A DNA stretch of 64,000 nt from Kitasatospora indigofera. Its GTDB lineage: Bacteria > Actinomycetota > Actinomycetes > Streptomycetales > Streptomycetaceae. The notes under the pieces were generated by a model that did not search any database, was not told the origin of the DNA, and saw nothing but the letters and a program-made list of their open reading frames with translations. Shown here in pieces: positions 8,178-17,700 of this stretch. Within the stretch, counting starts at the first letter, position 1. Every line of letters begins with the position of its first letter. The stretch lies in the NCBI RefSeq assembly GCF_014655955.1, contig NZ_BNBO01000006.1, positions 23,362 through 87,361 on the forward strand, written 5' to 3'. Both the position numbers and the translations under genes were made by a program.

Positions 8178-8287
8178 GGAGTGCCGCCCCCGCCCCAGCT
8201 GCCCCAGCCGCCACGTCGCGGCCGGGCAGCGGCCTCGCGCCGAACGGCCTGAACGGCCCGACCGGGGTGACCGGGGTGACCGGATGA
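8174..8287 (+). CDS. Possible 37-residue protein, translationally coupled on both sides
   Basis: An ORF that begins inside the stop of the DUF4255 gene (ATGA at 8174) and ends inside the start of the next gene (ATGA at 8284). It encodes an Ala/Pro-rich N-half and a Gly/Thr-rich end (GPTGVTGVTG). No family is recognised. The exact double overlap argues that ribosomes cross it. It may equally be just a translated linker that keeps the downstream gene coupled, with no function for the peptide itself. Confidence 0.45.
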   Translation: MRSAAPAPAAPAATSRPGSGLAPNGLNGPTGVTGVTG

Positions 8288-8559
8288 GCATCGAGATCGA
8301 GCTGCGCATCGGACGGCTGGTCCTCGACGGCGTCACTCCGCAGGACGGCGCGGCCCTGCGGGTGGCCCTGGAATCCGAACTCGACCAGCTGCTGTCCCGT
8401 GATCCGCTCACCGTCCGTCAGGACCACCACCTGCACCGCGTCACCACGCCACCCGTCCCCGCGGCGGCCGATCCCGCCGAGTTCGGACGCCGGATCGCCC
8501 GCGCCGTCCACAGCTGCCTGCACGGCGGAGCACCACGGAAGGCGGGCCGTCCGGCATGA
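8284..8559 (+). CDS. Small conserved-looking CIS protein of unknown function
   Basis: 91 residues from ATG 8284. It has two short ordered blocks: IEIELRIGRLVLDGVTP with a following amphipathic helix (ALRVALESELDQLL), and a C-terminal FGRRIARAVHSCLHGG. Small proteins of this shape sit before the adaptor gene in actinobacterial CIS and type VI-like loci, but I know of no assigned role. It overlaps both neighbours by 4 nt and so is made with them. Cytoplasmic; no signal or membrane segment. Confidence 0.75.
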   Translation: MSIEIELRIGRLVLDGVTPQDGAALRVALESELDQLLSRDPLTVRQDHHLHRVTTPPVPAAADPAEFGRRIARAVHSCLHGGAPRKAGRPA

Positions 8560-9197
8560 CCACGCACCCCCCGCCCCGCGGCGGCTTCGTGTTCCTCGAC
8601 CCGGAGCACGGGCGTGTGCTGCGCGTGGTGCCGTTCCAGTACAACCCCGAGACGCTGACCCGCACGCTCCGGCCGCAGACCGTGGCCGGCGAGGCCGGGA
8701 GCAGGTCGGAGGCCTTGCGGCTGAAGGGGCCGCCGCACGAGACCCTGAGATTCGAGGCGGAGTTCGACGCGGCGGACCAGCTGACGCCGGTGGCCGGTGC
8801 CGCGCCGACGGCGGGGGCCGGGCTGTTCGGGGCCCTGTCCGCACTGGAGACGGCGCTCTGCCCCACCAGCGCGCAACTGGTGCAGGCGAACGGCCTGGCG
8901 GCGCAGGGCATGCTCGACATCACCCCGGTCGAGGCGCCCCTGTCCGTCCTGGTGCTCGGCCGGCGCCGGGTCCTGCCCGTCCGGATCACGGAGCTCACCG
9001 TCACGGAGGAGGCCTACGACGGGGAGCTCAGCCCGATCAGGGCCAGGGTCGCCCTGTCGGTCCGGGTCCTCACCGTCGACGACGTCGGCTTCTCCCACAA
9101 GGCCGGCACGCTCTACCTCCGTTACCAGCAGAGCAAGGAACAGTTCGCGGCACTGATCGGGTACGGCCCGGGGGCGGTCGGCTACACCGGGATCTGA
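8556..9197 (+). CDS. CIS tube-initiator/spike adaptor protein (Afp7-type N-terminal domain)
   Basis: 213 residues from ATG 8556. The opening (PFQYNPETLTRTLRPQ), the central GLAAQGMLDITPVEAPLSVLVLG and the C-terminal FSHKAGTLYLRYQQSKEQFA match the CIS_tube family (PF19266) of Afp7/Pvc7, which links the baseplate hub to the first tube ring. In Afp7 this domain is fused to a LysM module; here the LysM domain is a separate gene 32 nt downstream. Its length fits the isolated domain. Confidence 0.85.
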   Translation: MTTHPPPRGGFVFLDPEHGRVLRVVPFQYNPETLTRTLRPQTVAGEAGSRSEALRLKGPPHETLRFEAEFDAADQLTPVAGAAPTAGAGLFGALSALETALCPTSAQLVQANGLAAQGMLDITPVEAPLSVLVLGRRRVLPVRITELTVTEEAYDGELSPIRARVALSVRVLTVDDVGFSHKAGTLYLRYQQSKEQFAALIGYGPGAVGYTGI

Positions 9198-9229
9198 TCG
9201 GGGCCGGACGACCCCGGGGAGAGGCAACC

Positions 9230-9556
9230 ATGTTCGAGGCCACCAGCAGGTACCACGGCATCGCCACCGCGCAGCTGACCCTGCGGGACGGACGGACCGT
9301 CACCTATGTGCGGCGCCGCTTCCTGCCCCACCCGGGGGACCTGACGCCCATCGGCGAGCAGGTCGTCGCCCCCGGCGACCGGCTCGACCGGATCGCGGCG
9401 CGGCAGTACGGCGACCCGGAGCAGGCCTGGCGGATCGCCGACGCCAACGGGGCGCTGCGGCCGGACGATCTCACGGCGCGACCCGGCCGGCGGCTGCGGA
9501 TCGCCCTCCCCGCCGGCCTCCCCGGGAGCCCGTCCGTCGGCCCGGCGCAGTCATGA
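9230..9556 (+). CDS. LysM domain baseplate protein (detached half of Afp7)
   Basis: 108 residues from ATG 9230, with GGAGAGG 7-8 nt upstream. The LysM core is VVAPGDRLDRIAARQYGDPEQAWRIAD, ending in the usual RPGRRLRIALP. In contractile tails LysM modules (as in T4 gp53) clamp neighbouring baseplate wedges rather than bind peptidoglycan, and that is the expected use here because there is no signal peptide. It overlaps the hub gene by 4 nt. Confidence 0.85.
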   Translation: MFEATSRYHGIATAQLTLRDGRTVTYVRRRFLPHPGDLTPIGEQVVAPGDRLDRIAARQYGDPEQAWRIADANGALRPDDLTARPGRRLRIALPAGLPGSPSVGPAQS

Positions 9557-10668
9557 CGCGCAGCCTCCAGCTGATGCTGCTGACGGGGAGGGTGATCCCG
9601 GCGCCGGCCCCGGCCGCGCTCGTCGACGCCCTGCAGTCCGTCCGGATCACCTCGTCCAGTGGTTCGGCGAGCGGGTTCCAGCTGACCTTCGCCGTGGGCA
9701 GGCAGTCGCCCGTGACCCAGGTGATGCTCCCCGGCGGGCAGCTGGATCCCCGGACCAGGGTGATCGTGGTGGCCGTGGTGGCGGGGGTGCCGCACGTCCT
9801 GATGGACGGGGTGATCACCCGCCACGAGCTGAACCCCGGGCAGACCCCCGGCAGCTCCACCCTCACGCTCACCGGTGAGGACCTCTCCCTGCTCATGGAC
9901 CTCGGACACGTCGAGCGCGGTCACCCGGGCCTGCCCCACCACCTCCGGGTGCTGCTGGTGTGCGCCCGGTACGCGCAGTACGGGATCGTCCCGGTGGCCG
10001 TGCCCCCGATGATCAGCGTGGTGCCGAACCCGGCCGTCCAGATCCCGGTCCAGTCCGCGACCGACCTGGCCTACCTCCGTGCGCTGGCCGCCGAGGTCGG
10101 CCACGTCTTCTTCGTCGAGCCCGGCCCCGTCCCCGGAACCAGCACCGCCTACTGGGGCCCGGAGGTGCGCACCGGGCAGCCGCAACCGGCGCTCACCGTG
10201 GACTCCGGGACGGCCGGCAACGTCGAGTCCCTGAGCTTCGGCCTCGACGGGCTGTCCCGCACCCGTTACACGGCACGGTACGTGGAGCCCGTCACCAGGG
10301 CCACCACGGCGGTCCCCGACATCGGCCCCCTGCACCCACCGCTCGGGCAGAGCCCGCCGCCGGCGCTGCGCGAGCGGCCGCTGACCGGGCAGGGCGGCCG
10401 GTCGGTCGCGGAGGCCCAGCTGTGGGGGCTGGGCCGCACCGCCGAGTCCGCCGACGCCGTCACCGGCCACGGCAGGCTCGACGTGCTGCGCTACGGCCAC
10501 GTGCTCAACGCCCGCAGGCTGGTGGGGGTGCGCGGCGCGGGCCGGAGCTACGACGGCCTTTACTACGTGCGCAGCGTCACCCACGACATCGCCCGCGGTG
10601 CGTACAAGCAGAGCTTCACCCTCGTCCGGGACGGTCTCGTCCCCCGAGCTTCGGTGGTGATCCCGTGA
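9553..10668 (+). CDS. Baseplate hub protein (gp27/late control D-like; N-terminal half of a VgrG)
   Basis: 371 residues from ATG 9553. It resembles the phage late control D/gp27 fold that forms the trimeric hub: VDALQSVRITSSSGSASGFQLTF at the start, GQTPGSSTLTLTGEDLSLLMDL, then the hub-type DLAYLRALAAEVGHVFFVEPG. The C-terminus (GLYYVRSVTHDIARGAYKQ) is typical of these hubs. In Afp8/Pvc8 hub and spike are one polypeptide; here the spike follows as its own gene, joined by a GTGA overlap. Confidence 0.87.
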   Translation: MTRSLQLMLLTGRVIPAPAPAALVDALQSVRITSSSGSASGFQLTFAVGRQSPVTQVMLPGGQLDPRTRVIVVAVVAGVPHVLMDGVITRHELNPGQTPGSSTLTLTGEDLSLLMDLGHVERGHPGLPHHLRVLLVCARYAQYGIVPVAVPPMISVVPNPAVQIPVQSATDLAYLRALAAEVGHVFFVEPGPVPGTSTAYWGPEVRTGQPQPALTVDSGTAGNVESLSFGLDGLSRTRYTARYVEPVTRATTAVPDIGPLHPPLGQSPPPALRERPLTGQGGRSVAEAQLWGLGRTAESADAVTGHGRLDVLRYGHVLNARRLVGVRGAGRSYDGLYYVRSVTHDIARGAYKQSFTLVRDGLVPRASVVIP

Positions 10669-11201
10669 CGGCCCCGACCGTGACGAAGTGGTACGGCCTG
10701 TACCAGGGCGTGGTGGTGTCCGCCGTGGACACCGAGAACAAGGGGCGGCTGCTGGTACGGGTCCCCGAGGTCCTGGGCGACGAGCCCTGCATCTGGGCCG
10801 CGTCGTCGTCCCCGGTGGCGGGGAAGGACAGCGGCATGTACAGCGTGCCGCCGCCGGACTCCGGGGTGTGGGTGCAGTTCCTCGACGGCGATCCCAACCG
10901 GGCGGTGTGCACCGGGTTCTGGCGGGGCGACGCGGGCGATGTGCCGTCCGCGGCCAAGTCCACGCCCCCGGGTGTCCCGCAGATCGTGCTGGCGACACCG
11001 TCCGGGAACGCCCTGGTGATCAGCGACCAGCCCGGGGCGGCGGGCGGCATCGTGCTGCAGCTCCACGGCAGCAGCGGCCCGTTCATCAAGATCAACGAGA
11101 CCTCGATCGAGATCGCCTGCGGTCAGGGCCCCGGCTTCGCCAGCATCCTGCTGACGGGCAACCAGGTGTGCATCAACGGCAGCGCCCTGACGGTGCAGTG
11201 A
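10665..11201 (+). CDS. Central spike protein (gp5/VgrG OB-fold and beta-needle type)
   Basis: 178 residues from GTG 10665. The N-terminal OB-fold is recognisable from YQGVVVSAVDTENKGRLLVRVPEV and the VPPPDSGVWVQFLDGDPNRAV block of phage baseplate assembly protein V/VgrG. The second half is repetitive beta structure (GNALVISDQPG, IVLQLHGSSGP, IKINETSIEIACG) expected to form the membrane-piercing needle. No lysozyme domain is present. Followed by the PAAR tip gene. Confidence 0.9.
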   Translation: MTAPTVTKWYGLYQGVVVSAVDTENKGRLLVRVPEVLGDEPCIWAASSSPVAGKDSGMYSVPPPDSGVWVQFLDGDPNRAVCTGFWRGDAGDVPSAAKSTPPGVPQIVLATPSGNALVISDQPGAAGGIVLQLHGSSGPFIKINETSIEIACGQGPGFASILLTGNQVCINGSALTVQ

Positions 11202-11211
11202 GGAGGACGGC

Positions 11212-11562
11212 GTGCCCGGACTGATTCTCCACGTCGGTGCCACCATGACGTGCGCGCACCAGGGGCCCGCGAACGCTCCGGCACCCGCCCAGCAGCGGGT
11301 GCTCGTCGGCGCGCAGCCCGTCGCCACCACGGCGGACACCTTCGTCGTGCTCGGCTGCGGATTCCCCGCGGCCTCCCTGGGCGCACCGCCCTGTACGAGC
11401 ATCCGTTGGCTCCAGACCTCCGCCCGGGTGCGGGTCGGCGGGCTGCCGGTGCTGCTCCAGCCGACGCCGCCGCCGAGCGTCGGGCCCGCCGTCGGTGTCG
11501 GCACCCCGCCACCCAACCCGCCCATGGTGCAGGCCATGCAGCTCCGGGTGCGGGGGATGTGA
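11212..11562 (+). CDS. PAAR-like spike tip protein
   Basis: 116 residues from GTG 11212, with AGGAGGA upstream. The short Gly/Pro-rich beta layout, the position right after the spike, and the His/Cys set (LILHVGATMTCAHQG, CGFPAA, PPCTSIRW) fit a PAAR-type cone that sharpens the spike and may bind a metal ion. No C-terminal effector is fused, so the tip is structural only. Confidence 0.82.
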   Translation: MPGLILHVGATMTCAHQGPANAPAPAQQRVLVGAQPVATTADTFVVLGCGFPAASLGAPPCTSIRWLQTSARVRVGGLPVLLQPTPPPSVGPAVGVGTPPPNPPMVQAMQLRVRGM

Positions 11563-11930
11563 GGGCGATGCACATCGGGTTCCCCTACACCGTCGACGCG
11601 CGCGGCCGGACCGCCACGGCCGATCACGCCGACCACGTCCGCGACATGGTCGAGCAGGTGCTCTTCACCTCCCCCGGCGAGCGGGTGAACCGGCCGGACT
11701 TCGGCTGCGGACTGCTCGACCTGGTCTTCGCCCAGAACGGCCCGGAGCTGGCCGCGGCCGTCGAGATGACCGCGCAGGCCGCCCTGCAGCGCTGGCTCGG
11801 CGACCTGCTCACCGTCGAGTCCCTGACCGTCAGGGCCGAGGAGTCCGCCCTGGCCGTCTCCGTGAACTACGTCCTGACGGCCACCGGGGAGAGCCGGCAC
11901 GTGCTCGTCCACGGGGGGACGGCGTCATGA
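11559..11930 (+). CDS. gp25-like baseplate wedge protein
   Basis: 123 residues from the overlapping GTG 11559; ATG 11568 (MHIGFPY) is an alternative. GPW/gp25 family (Afp9): FPYTVDARGRTATADHADHV, then the hallmark LFTSPGERVNRPDFGCGL. In T4 and Afp this protein sits in the wedge that starts sheath polymerisation. Overlaps the large baseplate gene by 4 nt. Confidence 0.9.
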   Translation: MRAMHIGFPYTVDARGRTATADHADHVRDMVEQVLFTSPGERVNRPDFGCGLLDLVFAQNGPELAAAVEMTAQAALQRWLGDLLTVESLTVRAEESALAVSVNYVLTATGESRHVLVHGGTAS

Positions 11931-14764
11931 GCACCGGTCCGGCCCGCCACGACGAACGGCGCCGCGAAGCCGTCCGGGCCGCCGGGCTGGCCGGCATCGA
12001 GGGCATCTCGGTCGAGGCCGACCGGCGCAGGCTGAGCGTCCTCTTCTTCGGCAGGCTCCCCGACCGGCTGGACCGGCACAGCTTCCGGGTCGAGGGCGGC
12101 CGGCGGGGCGACGGCATCCGGGTCGTCGCCGTCACGGCCGGCCCCGGCCACCCGGACGCCCCGGTGAACTGCCTGACCCTGGAGCTCGACCGCCCGGGCG
12201 ACGCGTCCACCTACCGGCTCCGCGCACTCGGGCCGGGCTTCGACCGCTGCTACGACCGGCTGGAGTTCTCCTTCCGGCAGGGCGACCCGGAGGCACCCGC
12301 CCCCGCCCGGGGCAGCGGCCCGCTGCCGAGCCCCCCGGCGCCGGCCGTCGACTACCTGGCCAAGGACTACGCGAGCTTCCGCCGCCTGCTCCTCGAACGA
12401 CTCGCCCTCACCATGCCGGAGTGGACCGAGCGGCACGCCTCCGACCTCGGCGTCACCCTGGTGGAACTCCTCGCCCACGTCGGCGACCAGCTCAGCTACC
12501 ACCAGGACGCCGTGGCCACCGAGGCGTACCTCGACACGGCACGGTTGCGCACCTCGGTCCGACGCCACGCCCGCCTGGTCGGATACCCGATGCACGACGG
12601 CTGCGCGGCCCGCACCTTCGTCTGCGTCGAGACCAGCCGGCCGCTGACCCTGCGACCCGACGACCTCGCCTTCACCGCCTTCCCCCCGGGCCGCCTGCCG
12701 CCGACGGGCGCGTCGATCCCGGCCGAGCTGCTGACGGCCGGCCCCCACCCCGTCTACCGGCCGCTGGAGCGGCGGGACATCGTGCTCCGCCCCGAGCACA
12801 ACCTCATCGACCTGTGGACCTGGGGCGGTCAGGAGTGCTGCCTGCCCGCCGGCACCACCCGGGCCACCCTGCTGGACGAGCCCCCGCCGGAGCACGGCGG
12901 GGAGCGGCCGCTGCGGCTGGCCCCCGGCGACGTGATCGTGTTCGAGGAGAACCGGGACCCGGGGACCGGCGCCGAGGCCGGCCGCGACCCCGCCCACCGG
13001 CAGGCCGTGCGCCTCACCAAGATCACCGAGAGCGTCGACACGCTCTACGGCAGAAGGGTGCTCGACGTCGAATGGGCCGACGAGGACGCCCTCGTCCTGC
13101 CCCTGTGCGTCATCGGCTGCCGCGCACCGGACGGCGGCGCGGCGAACAGCGTCGTCGCCCGCGGGAACACCGTTCTCGTCGAGCACGGCATCGAGAACAC
13201 CTGGGGCGCCGGCGCCCGGCCCGAAAGGGTGGAAGGGCCCGTCGAGCGCGGCCGCGGGCCCGCCTGCCCCGGTCCGGCCGCTCCAAGGGCCGCCCGGCCC
13301 TTCGTGGCGGCGCTGCGCGGCGCGCCGGTCACCTGGTCCGCGCCGTATCCGCGCCCGGCCGACGTCAGCGCCGGGCAGAGCCGGCAACTGCTCCGGCTGG
13401 CCGCCCGGGCCCGGGAGCGGCTGGAGGACCTGCACCGCTCGGGCGCCTCGCCGTCCGCGGCCGACCGCGACTTCCTGGAGACCCTGTTCGAGGCCGGCCA
13501 CCTCGGCGGGGCGCACGACGACGAGGGCCCCCGCCCCGCCCTCGCCCCGCTGCTAGCGCGGTTCGACGAGTACCTGGCCCCCAAGCTGCGCCGGCTCGAA
13601 GCACTGGCCAGGCGGTCCCGCTCCGGTTACCTGCTCGACCGCGCCGACATCGGCTGGGAACTCGCGCAGAGCTGGGGCCAGGAGGCAGCCTGGTCGATCG
13701 ACCCGGACAACCCCGCACTGCACGGCCCGGCCTGCGCCGCCCTGCGCCCCGACCCGCGCGAGGCCCTCCCCGCCGTACGGATCCGGGCCGAGGGCACGGA
13801 GGGCGGCACGGAGGCCTGGACGCCCCGCCGCGACCTGCTGGCCAGCGGCCCGCGCGACCGCCACGTGGTGGGTGAGACCGACGACGAGGGGCGGCTCGGC
13901 CTCAGGTTCGGGGACGGCCGGACCGGAGCCGCACCGCCGCCGGGCCGGGCCCTGCTGGCCGTCTACCGCACCGGCAACGGCCGGGCCGGCAACGTCGGCA
14001 GCGAGGCCGTCAACCGGATCGCGTCCCGCTCCACCCCCCTGGACGCCGTCGTCCGGGTCCGCAACCCGCTGCCCGCGACCGGTGGCACCGACCCCGAGCC
14101 CGTCGCGCAGGTGCGGCTGGCGGCGCCCCGCGGGCCGTTCCGCCGGCTGCTGCGGGCCGTCACCGCCGAGGACTACCAGACCCTCGCCGCCCAGCACCCC
14201 GGCGTGCAGCGGGCCGCCGCCACCCTGCGCTGGACGGGGAGCTGGTACGAGGCGGACGTCGCGCTGGACGCCGAGGGAACGTCCGACCTGCCGCGCGGGC
14301 TCCCGGAGGACGTCCGGCTGGCGCTGCACCGGTTCCGCCGCATCGGCCACGACGTGGTCACCGGGCCCGCCGTCCGGGTGCCGCTCGACGTGGCCCTCAG
14401 AGTCTTCGTCGACCCCGACCACATCGCCGGTCACGTCCGCCAGGCCCTGTTGCGGGCCCTGCGGCCCGGCCCGCAACCCGGCGGCGGCCTGGGCTTCTTC
14501 GATCCCGACCTGCTCACCTTCGGCACGCCGGTACGGGTCGGCACCCTGGTGGCCGCGGTGGCCGCGGTCCCCGGTGTCCGGCACGCCGAGGTGACCCGGC
14601 TGCGCCGGCTCCACCCCGTGAGGAGCGGCGGCGGGAGCCCCGGGCCCGATGTCCCGCCCTCCGGCGTGCTCAGGCTGAGCCCCCTGGAGATCGCCCGGCT
14701 CGACGGCGACTCCGCCCGGCCGGAGAACGGCTGGCTGACCCTCGACCTGCGAGGAGGGCGATGA
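11927..14764 (+). CDS. Large baseplate assembly protein (gp6/J family, Afp11-like)
   Basis: 945 residues from ATG 11927. It belongs to the putative baseplate assembly family (TIGR02243-type): VDYLAKDYASFRRLLLERL, then GVTLVELLAHVGDQLSYHQDAVATEAYLDT, and late on the characteristic YRTGNGRAGNVGSEAVNRIA and NPLPATGGTDPEPV. Such proteins build the baseplate wedge ring around the hub. The N-terminal ~150 residues form a separate beta-rich domain (LSVLFFGRLPDRLDRHSF). The central part is Arg/Ala-rich. It pairs with a second, related protein encoded next, as Afp11 does with Afp12. Confidence 0.9.
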   Translation: MSTGPARHDERRREAVRAAGLAGIEGISVEADRRRLSVLFFGRLPDRLDRHSFRVEGGRRGDGIRVVAVTAGPGHPDAPVNCLTLELDRPGDASTYRLRALGPGFDRCYDRLEFSFRQGDPEAPAPARGSGPLPSPPAPAVDYLAKDYASFRRLLLERLALTMPEWTERHASDLGVTLVELLAHVGDQLSYHQDAVATEAYLDTARLRTSVRRHARLVGYPMHDGCAARTFVCVETSRPLTLRPDDLAFTAFPPGRLPPTGASIPAELLTAGPHPVYRPLERRDIVLRPEHNLIDLWTWGGQECCLPAGTTRATLLDEPPPEHGGERPLRLAPGDVIVFEENRDPGTGAEAGRDPAHRQAVRLTKITESVDTLYGRRVLDVEWADEDALVLPLCVIGCRAPDGGAANSVVARGNTVLVEHGIENTWGAGARPERVEGPVERGRGPACPGPAAPRAARPFVAALRGAPVTWSAPYPRPADVSAGQSRQLLRLAARARERLEDLHRSGASPSAADRDFLETLFEAGHLGGAHDDEGPRPALAPLLARFDEYLAPKLRRLEALARRSRSGYLLDRADIGWELAQSWGQEAAWSIDPDNPALHGPACAALRPDPREALPAVRIRAEGTEGGTEAWTPRRDLLASGPRDRHVVGETDDEGRLGLRFGDGRTGAAPPPGRALLAVYRTGNGRAGNVGSEAVNRIASRSTPLDAVVRVRNPLPATGGTDPEPVAQVRLAAPRGPFRRLLRAVTAEDYQTLAAQHPGVQRAAATLRWTGSWYEADVALDAEGTSDLPRGLPEDVRLALHRFRRIGHDVVTGPAVRVPLDVALRVFVDPDHIAGHVRQALLRALRPGPQPGGGLGFFDPDLLTFGTPVRVGTLVAAVAAVPGVRHAEVTRLRRLHPVRSGGGSPGPDVPPSGVLRLSPLEIARLDGDSARPENGWLTLDLRGGR

Positions 14765-17700
14765 GCCGCCCGTCCGCCGGTTGCGACTGCTGCACCGGCA
14801 CCCGGCCGGCCACTCCGGCACCGGTCTGGAACCGGCCCGCCCTGCCCGAGCTGCGGTACCGCGCGGGCACCTACGACCAGTTCCTGGGCGCGATGCTCGC
14901 CCGGCTGTCCGGCGCGGACCACGCGCCGCTCGCTGCCCTGACCACCCGTGAACCGGACGATCCCTCCGTCGCCCTGCTGGACGGCTGGGCCCTCGTCGCC
15001 GACGTCTTGACCTTCTACCAGGAGCGGATCGCCAACGAGGGATACCTGCGCACCGCGACCGAACAGGTCTCCCTGGCCGGGCTCGGGCGCCTGGTCGGCC
15101 ACCGGCCGCGGCCCGCGCTCGCCGCCGGCACCTTCCTCGCCTACACCCTCGACCCGGGCACCCGCTGCACCGTCCCGGCCGGCTCCCAGGTGAAGAGCGC
15201 GCCGCCGCCCGGCGGACTGCCCCAGACCTTCGAGACCGCGGAGGACCTCGCCGCCCGCGCCGACTGGAACCAGCTCCCGGTCCGGACCACCACCCGGGCG
15301 TCGGTCGACCCCGACGCCGCCGGGCAGCTGCCCTCGCTCGAACTGGAGGGCATCCAGCCCAACCTGGGCGCCGGCGACCGCCTGCTCCTCACCTTCGGCG
15401 ACCCGGGCCGGAACACCGTCCGCGTGGTGGAGGGCACCCGGCCGGACCCGCACCACCGGCGGACCACCGTCCTCCTCAAGGCGCCCGGCCCGGTCCAGCA
15501 GCTGGACCACGAGGTGCGGGCCTTCCGCGAGGACGTCGAGAAGGCGGTGCGCAAGCCGCAGCCCGGCAAGCCGTTCGAGGACTTCCTCAGGGTGCTGCGC
15601 GAGGCGCTGCACGCCGGCGACGTCCTCCGCGATCCGGACGCCTTGGCCGCGGCGCTCGACCACAAGCTGCAGGACTTCCGCGAGCGGATCTCCGGCGGCG
15701 AGGCGGACACCGCGCACGCGGGCGACCTGCTCGACAAGGTCACCGCCCGGGTGGCGGCGGTCCGGGCCGCCGCCGAGCAGGTCGGCGTCGCCGCCACCGC
15801 CGGGCCTTCCCCGGGCGGCTCCGGCGGCGAACCCTTCGTCGATCCCCTGAACCTCGGCCGTCAGGTGCTGCACGCCCTGGAGCGCTCCCCGTCCCGGCCG
15901 CCCCGCACCCCCACCGAGGCGGCCACCTCGGTGGCCACGCTCTTCGGCCCCGAGTCCGACTCCCTGTCACGCCTGCTCGCCGCGAACCGCCCCCGGCTCG
16001 CCGAAACGCTCAACCACGCCCTGGGCACCGTCTCCGTGACGGCCGCCGACCCGCCCGGCGTGCAGTGGTTCCGGGTGAAGGCCGCTCCCTTCGGCGCGAC
16101 GATCCCCGACGACGCCCGGGTCGCCAGGCTGCTCGGGGCGGCCGGCTCCTCCCGCCGGCCGGGGCCCTACGCCTCCCTGGAGGACGGGAACGTCCTCCTG
16201 CTGGACGCGGTGTACGAGACGATCCTGCCCGGCAGCTGGATCGCCGTGCAGCGGGCCGACGCCGACGCGCCGAGCCGGATCATCCAGGTCACCGGCGTCA
16301 CCCAACTCGCCGTCGCCGACGAGCACTACGCCGCCCGGGTGACCGGTCTGCGGCTGGCCCGGCCGTGGACCGACGATCCCGGCGACCTCGCCGTGCGGCG
16401 CACCAGCATCGTCTGGGCGGCCGGCGAGACGCTTCGCCTCGCCGGCCCTCCCGACCCGTCCGACGTCGGCGGCGACGAGATCCAACTGGCCGGCACCTGC
16501 GAGGGACTGACCCCCGGCCGGCGGCTGATCGTCTCCGGGGAACGCACCGACATCCCGAGGGTCTCCGGCGTCCGGGGCAGCGAACTCGTCATGCTCGGCG
16601 GGATGCGGCACGGGCAGGACCCGGACGGCGCGCCCGGCGGCGACCGGGTGTCCAGCACGCTCGTCCTGACCACCGCACTCGCCTACCGGTACCGCCGGGA
16701 CACCGTGGTCGTGCACGGCAACGTCGTCCTCGCCACCGCGGGCGAGACCCGCACCGAGATCCTCGGCAGCGGCGACGCCACCCGGGCGGGCCAGGTCTTC
16801 CCGCTGCGCCAGGGACCACTCACCTGGCTCCCCGCCCGGACCCCCGACGGCGCCAGGGAGGCGCTGACCGTCGAGGTCGAAGGCGTGGCCTGGCCCCGGG
16901 TCGCCGACCTCACCGAGGCCGGCCCGGCCACCCCCGCCTACCGGCTGCGCGTGGGCGTCGACGGCGGGGCGGCCGTCGAGTTCGGCGACGGCCGCCACGG
17001 CGCCCGGCTGCCGACCGGGGTGGAGAACGTCACGGCCCGCTACCGCGTCGGCGGCGGCAACGCGGGCAACGTCGCGGCCGGGCAGGTGAACCAGGTGGTC
17101 AGCAGGCCGCTCGGGGTCAGCGGCGTCACCAATCCGCTGCCCGCCACCGGGGGCACGGACGCCGACGGCCTGAGCGGCACCCGCCGCGGTGTCCCCGTGC
17201 CGCTCAGCGCCCTCGACCGCCTGGTCTCGGTCCGCGACTACGAGGACTTCGCGCTGGCCTTCGCCGGCGTGGGCAAGGCCGTCGCCCGCCGCTGCCCCGA
17301 CGGCACCCGGCAGCTCGTGCACGTCACCGTCGCCGCCGCCGGCGACGCCCCGCTCGACGCCGACTCCCAGCTCCTGGCCGCTCTGCAGGCGGCGCTGAGC
17401 CGCTACGGGGATCCGGCCCTGCCGGTGCGCGTGGAGGTCTGCGAACGGGTGCGGCTCGTGCTGTCGCTCGGCGTCCGGGCGTTGCCCGACCGGTCCCGGG
17501 GCGTGGTCGAACAGGCGGTCCGGGATGCCCTGGTGGACCGGCTGGGGTTCGCCGCGGCAGAACTCGCCCGGCCCGTCTTCCTCAGCGCCGCCGTGGCCGC
17601 CGCCCAGGCGGTTCCCGGCGTGGACTTCGTGGACGTCGACGCCTTCGGCGGCATCGGGGACGACGCCGACGCGGCCGGCGTCATCCGGTTCGCGCGCGAG

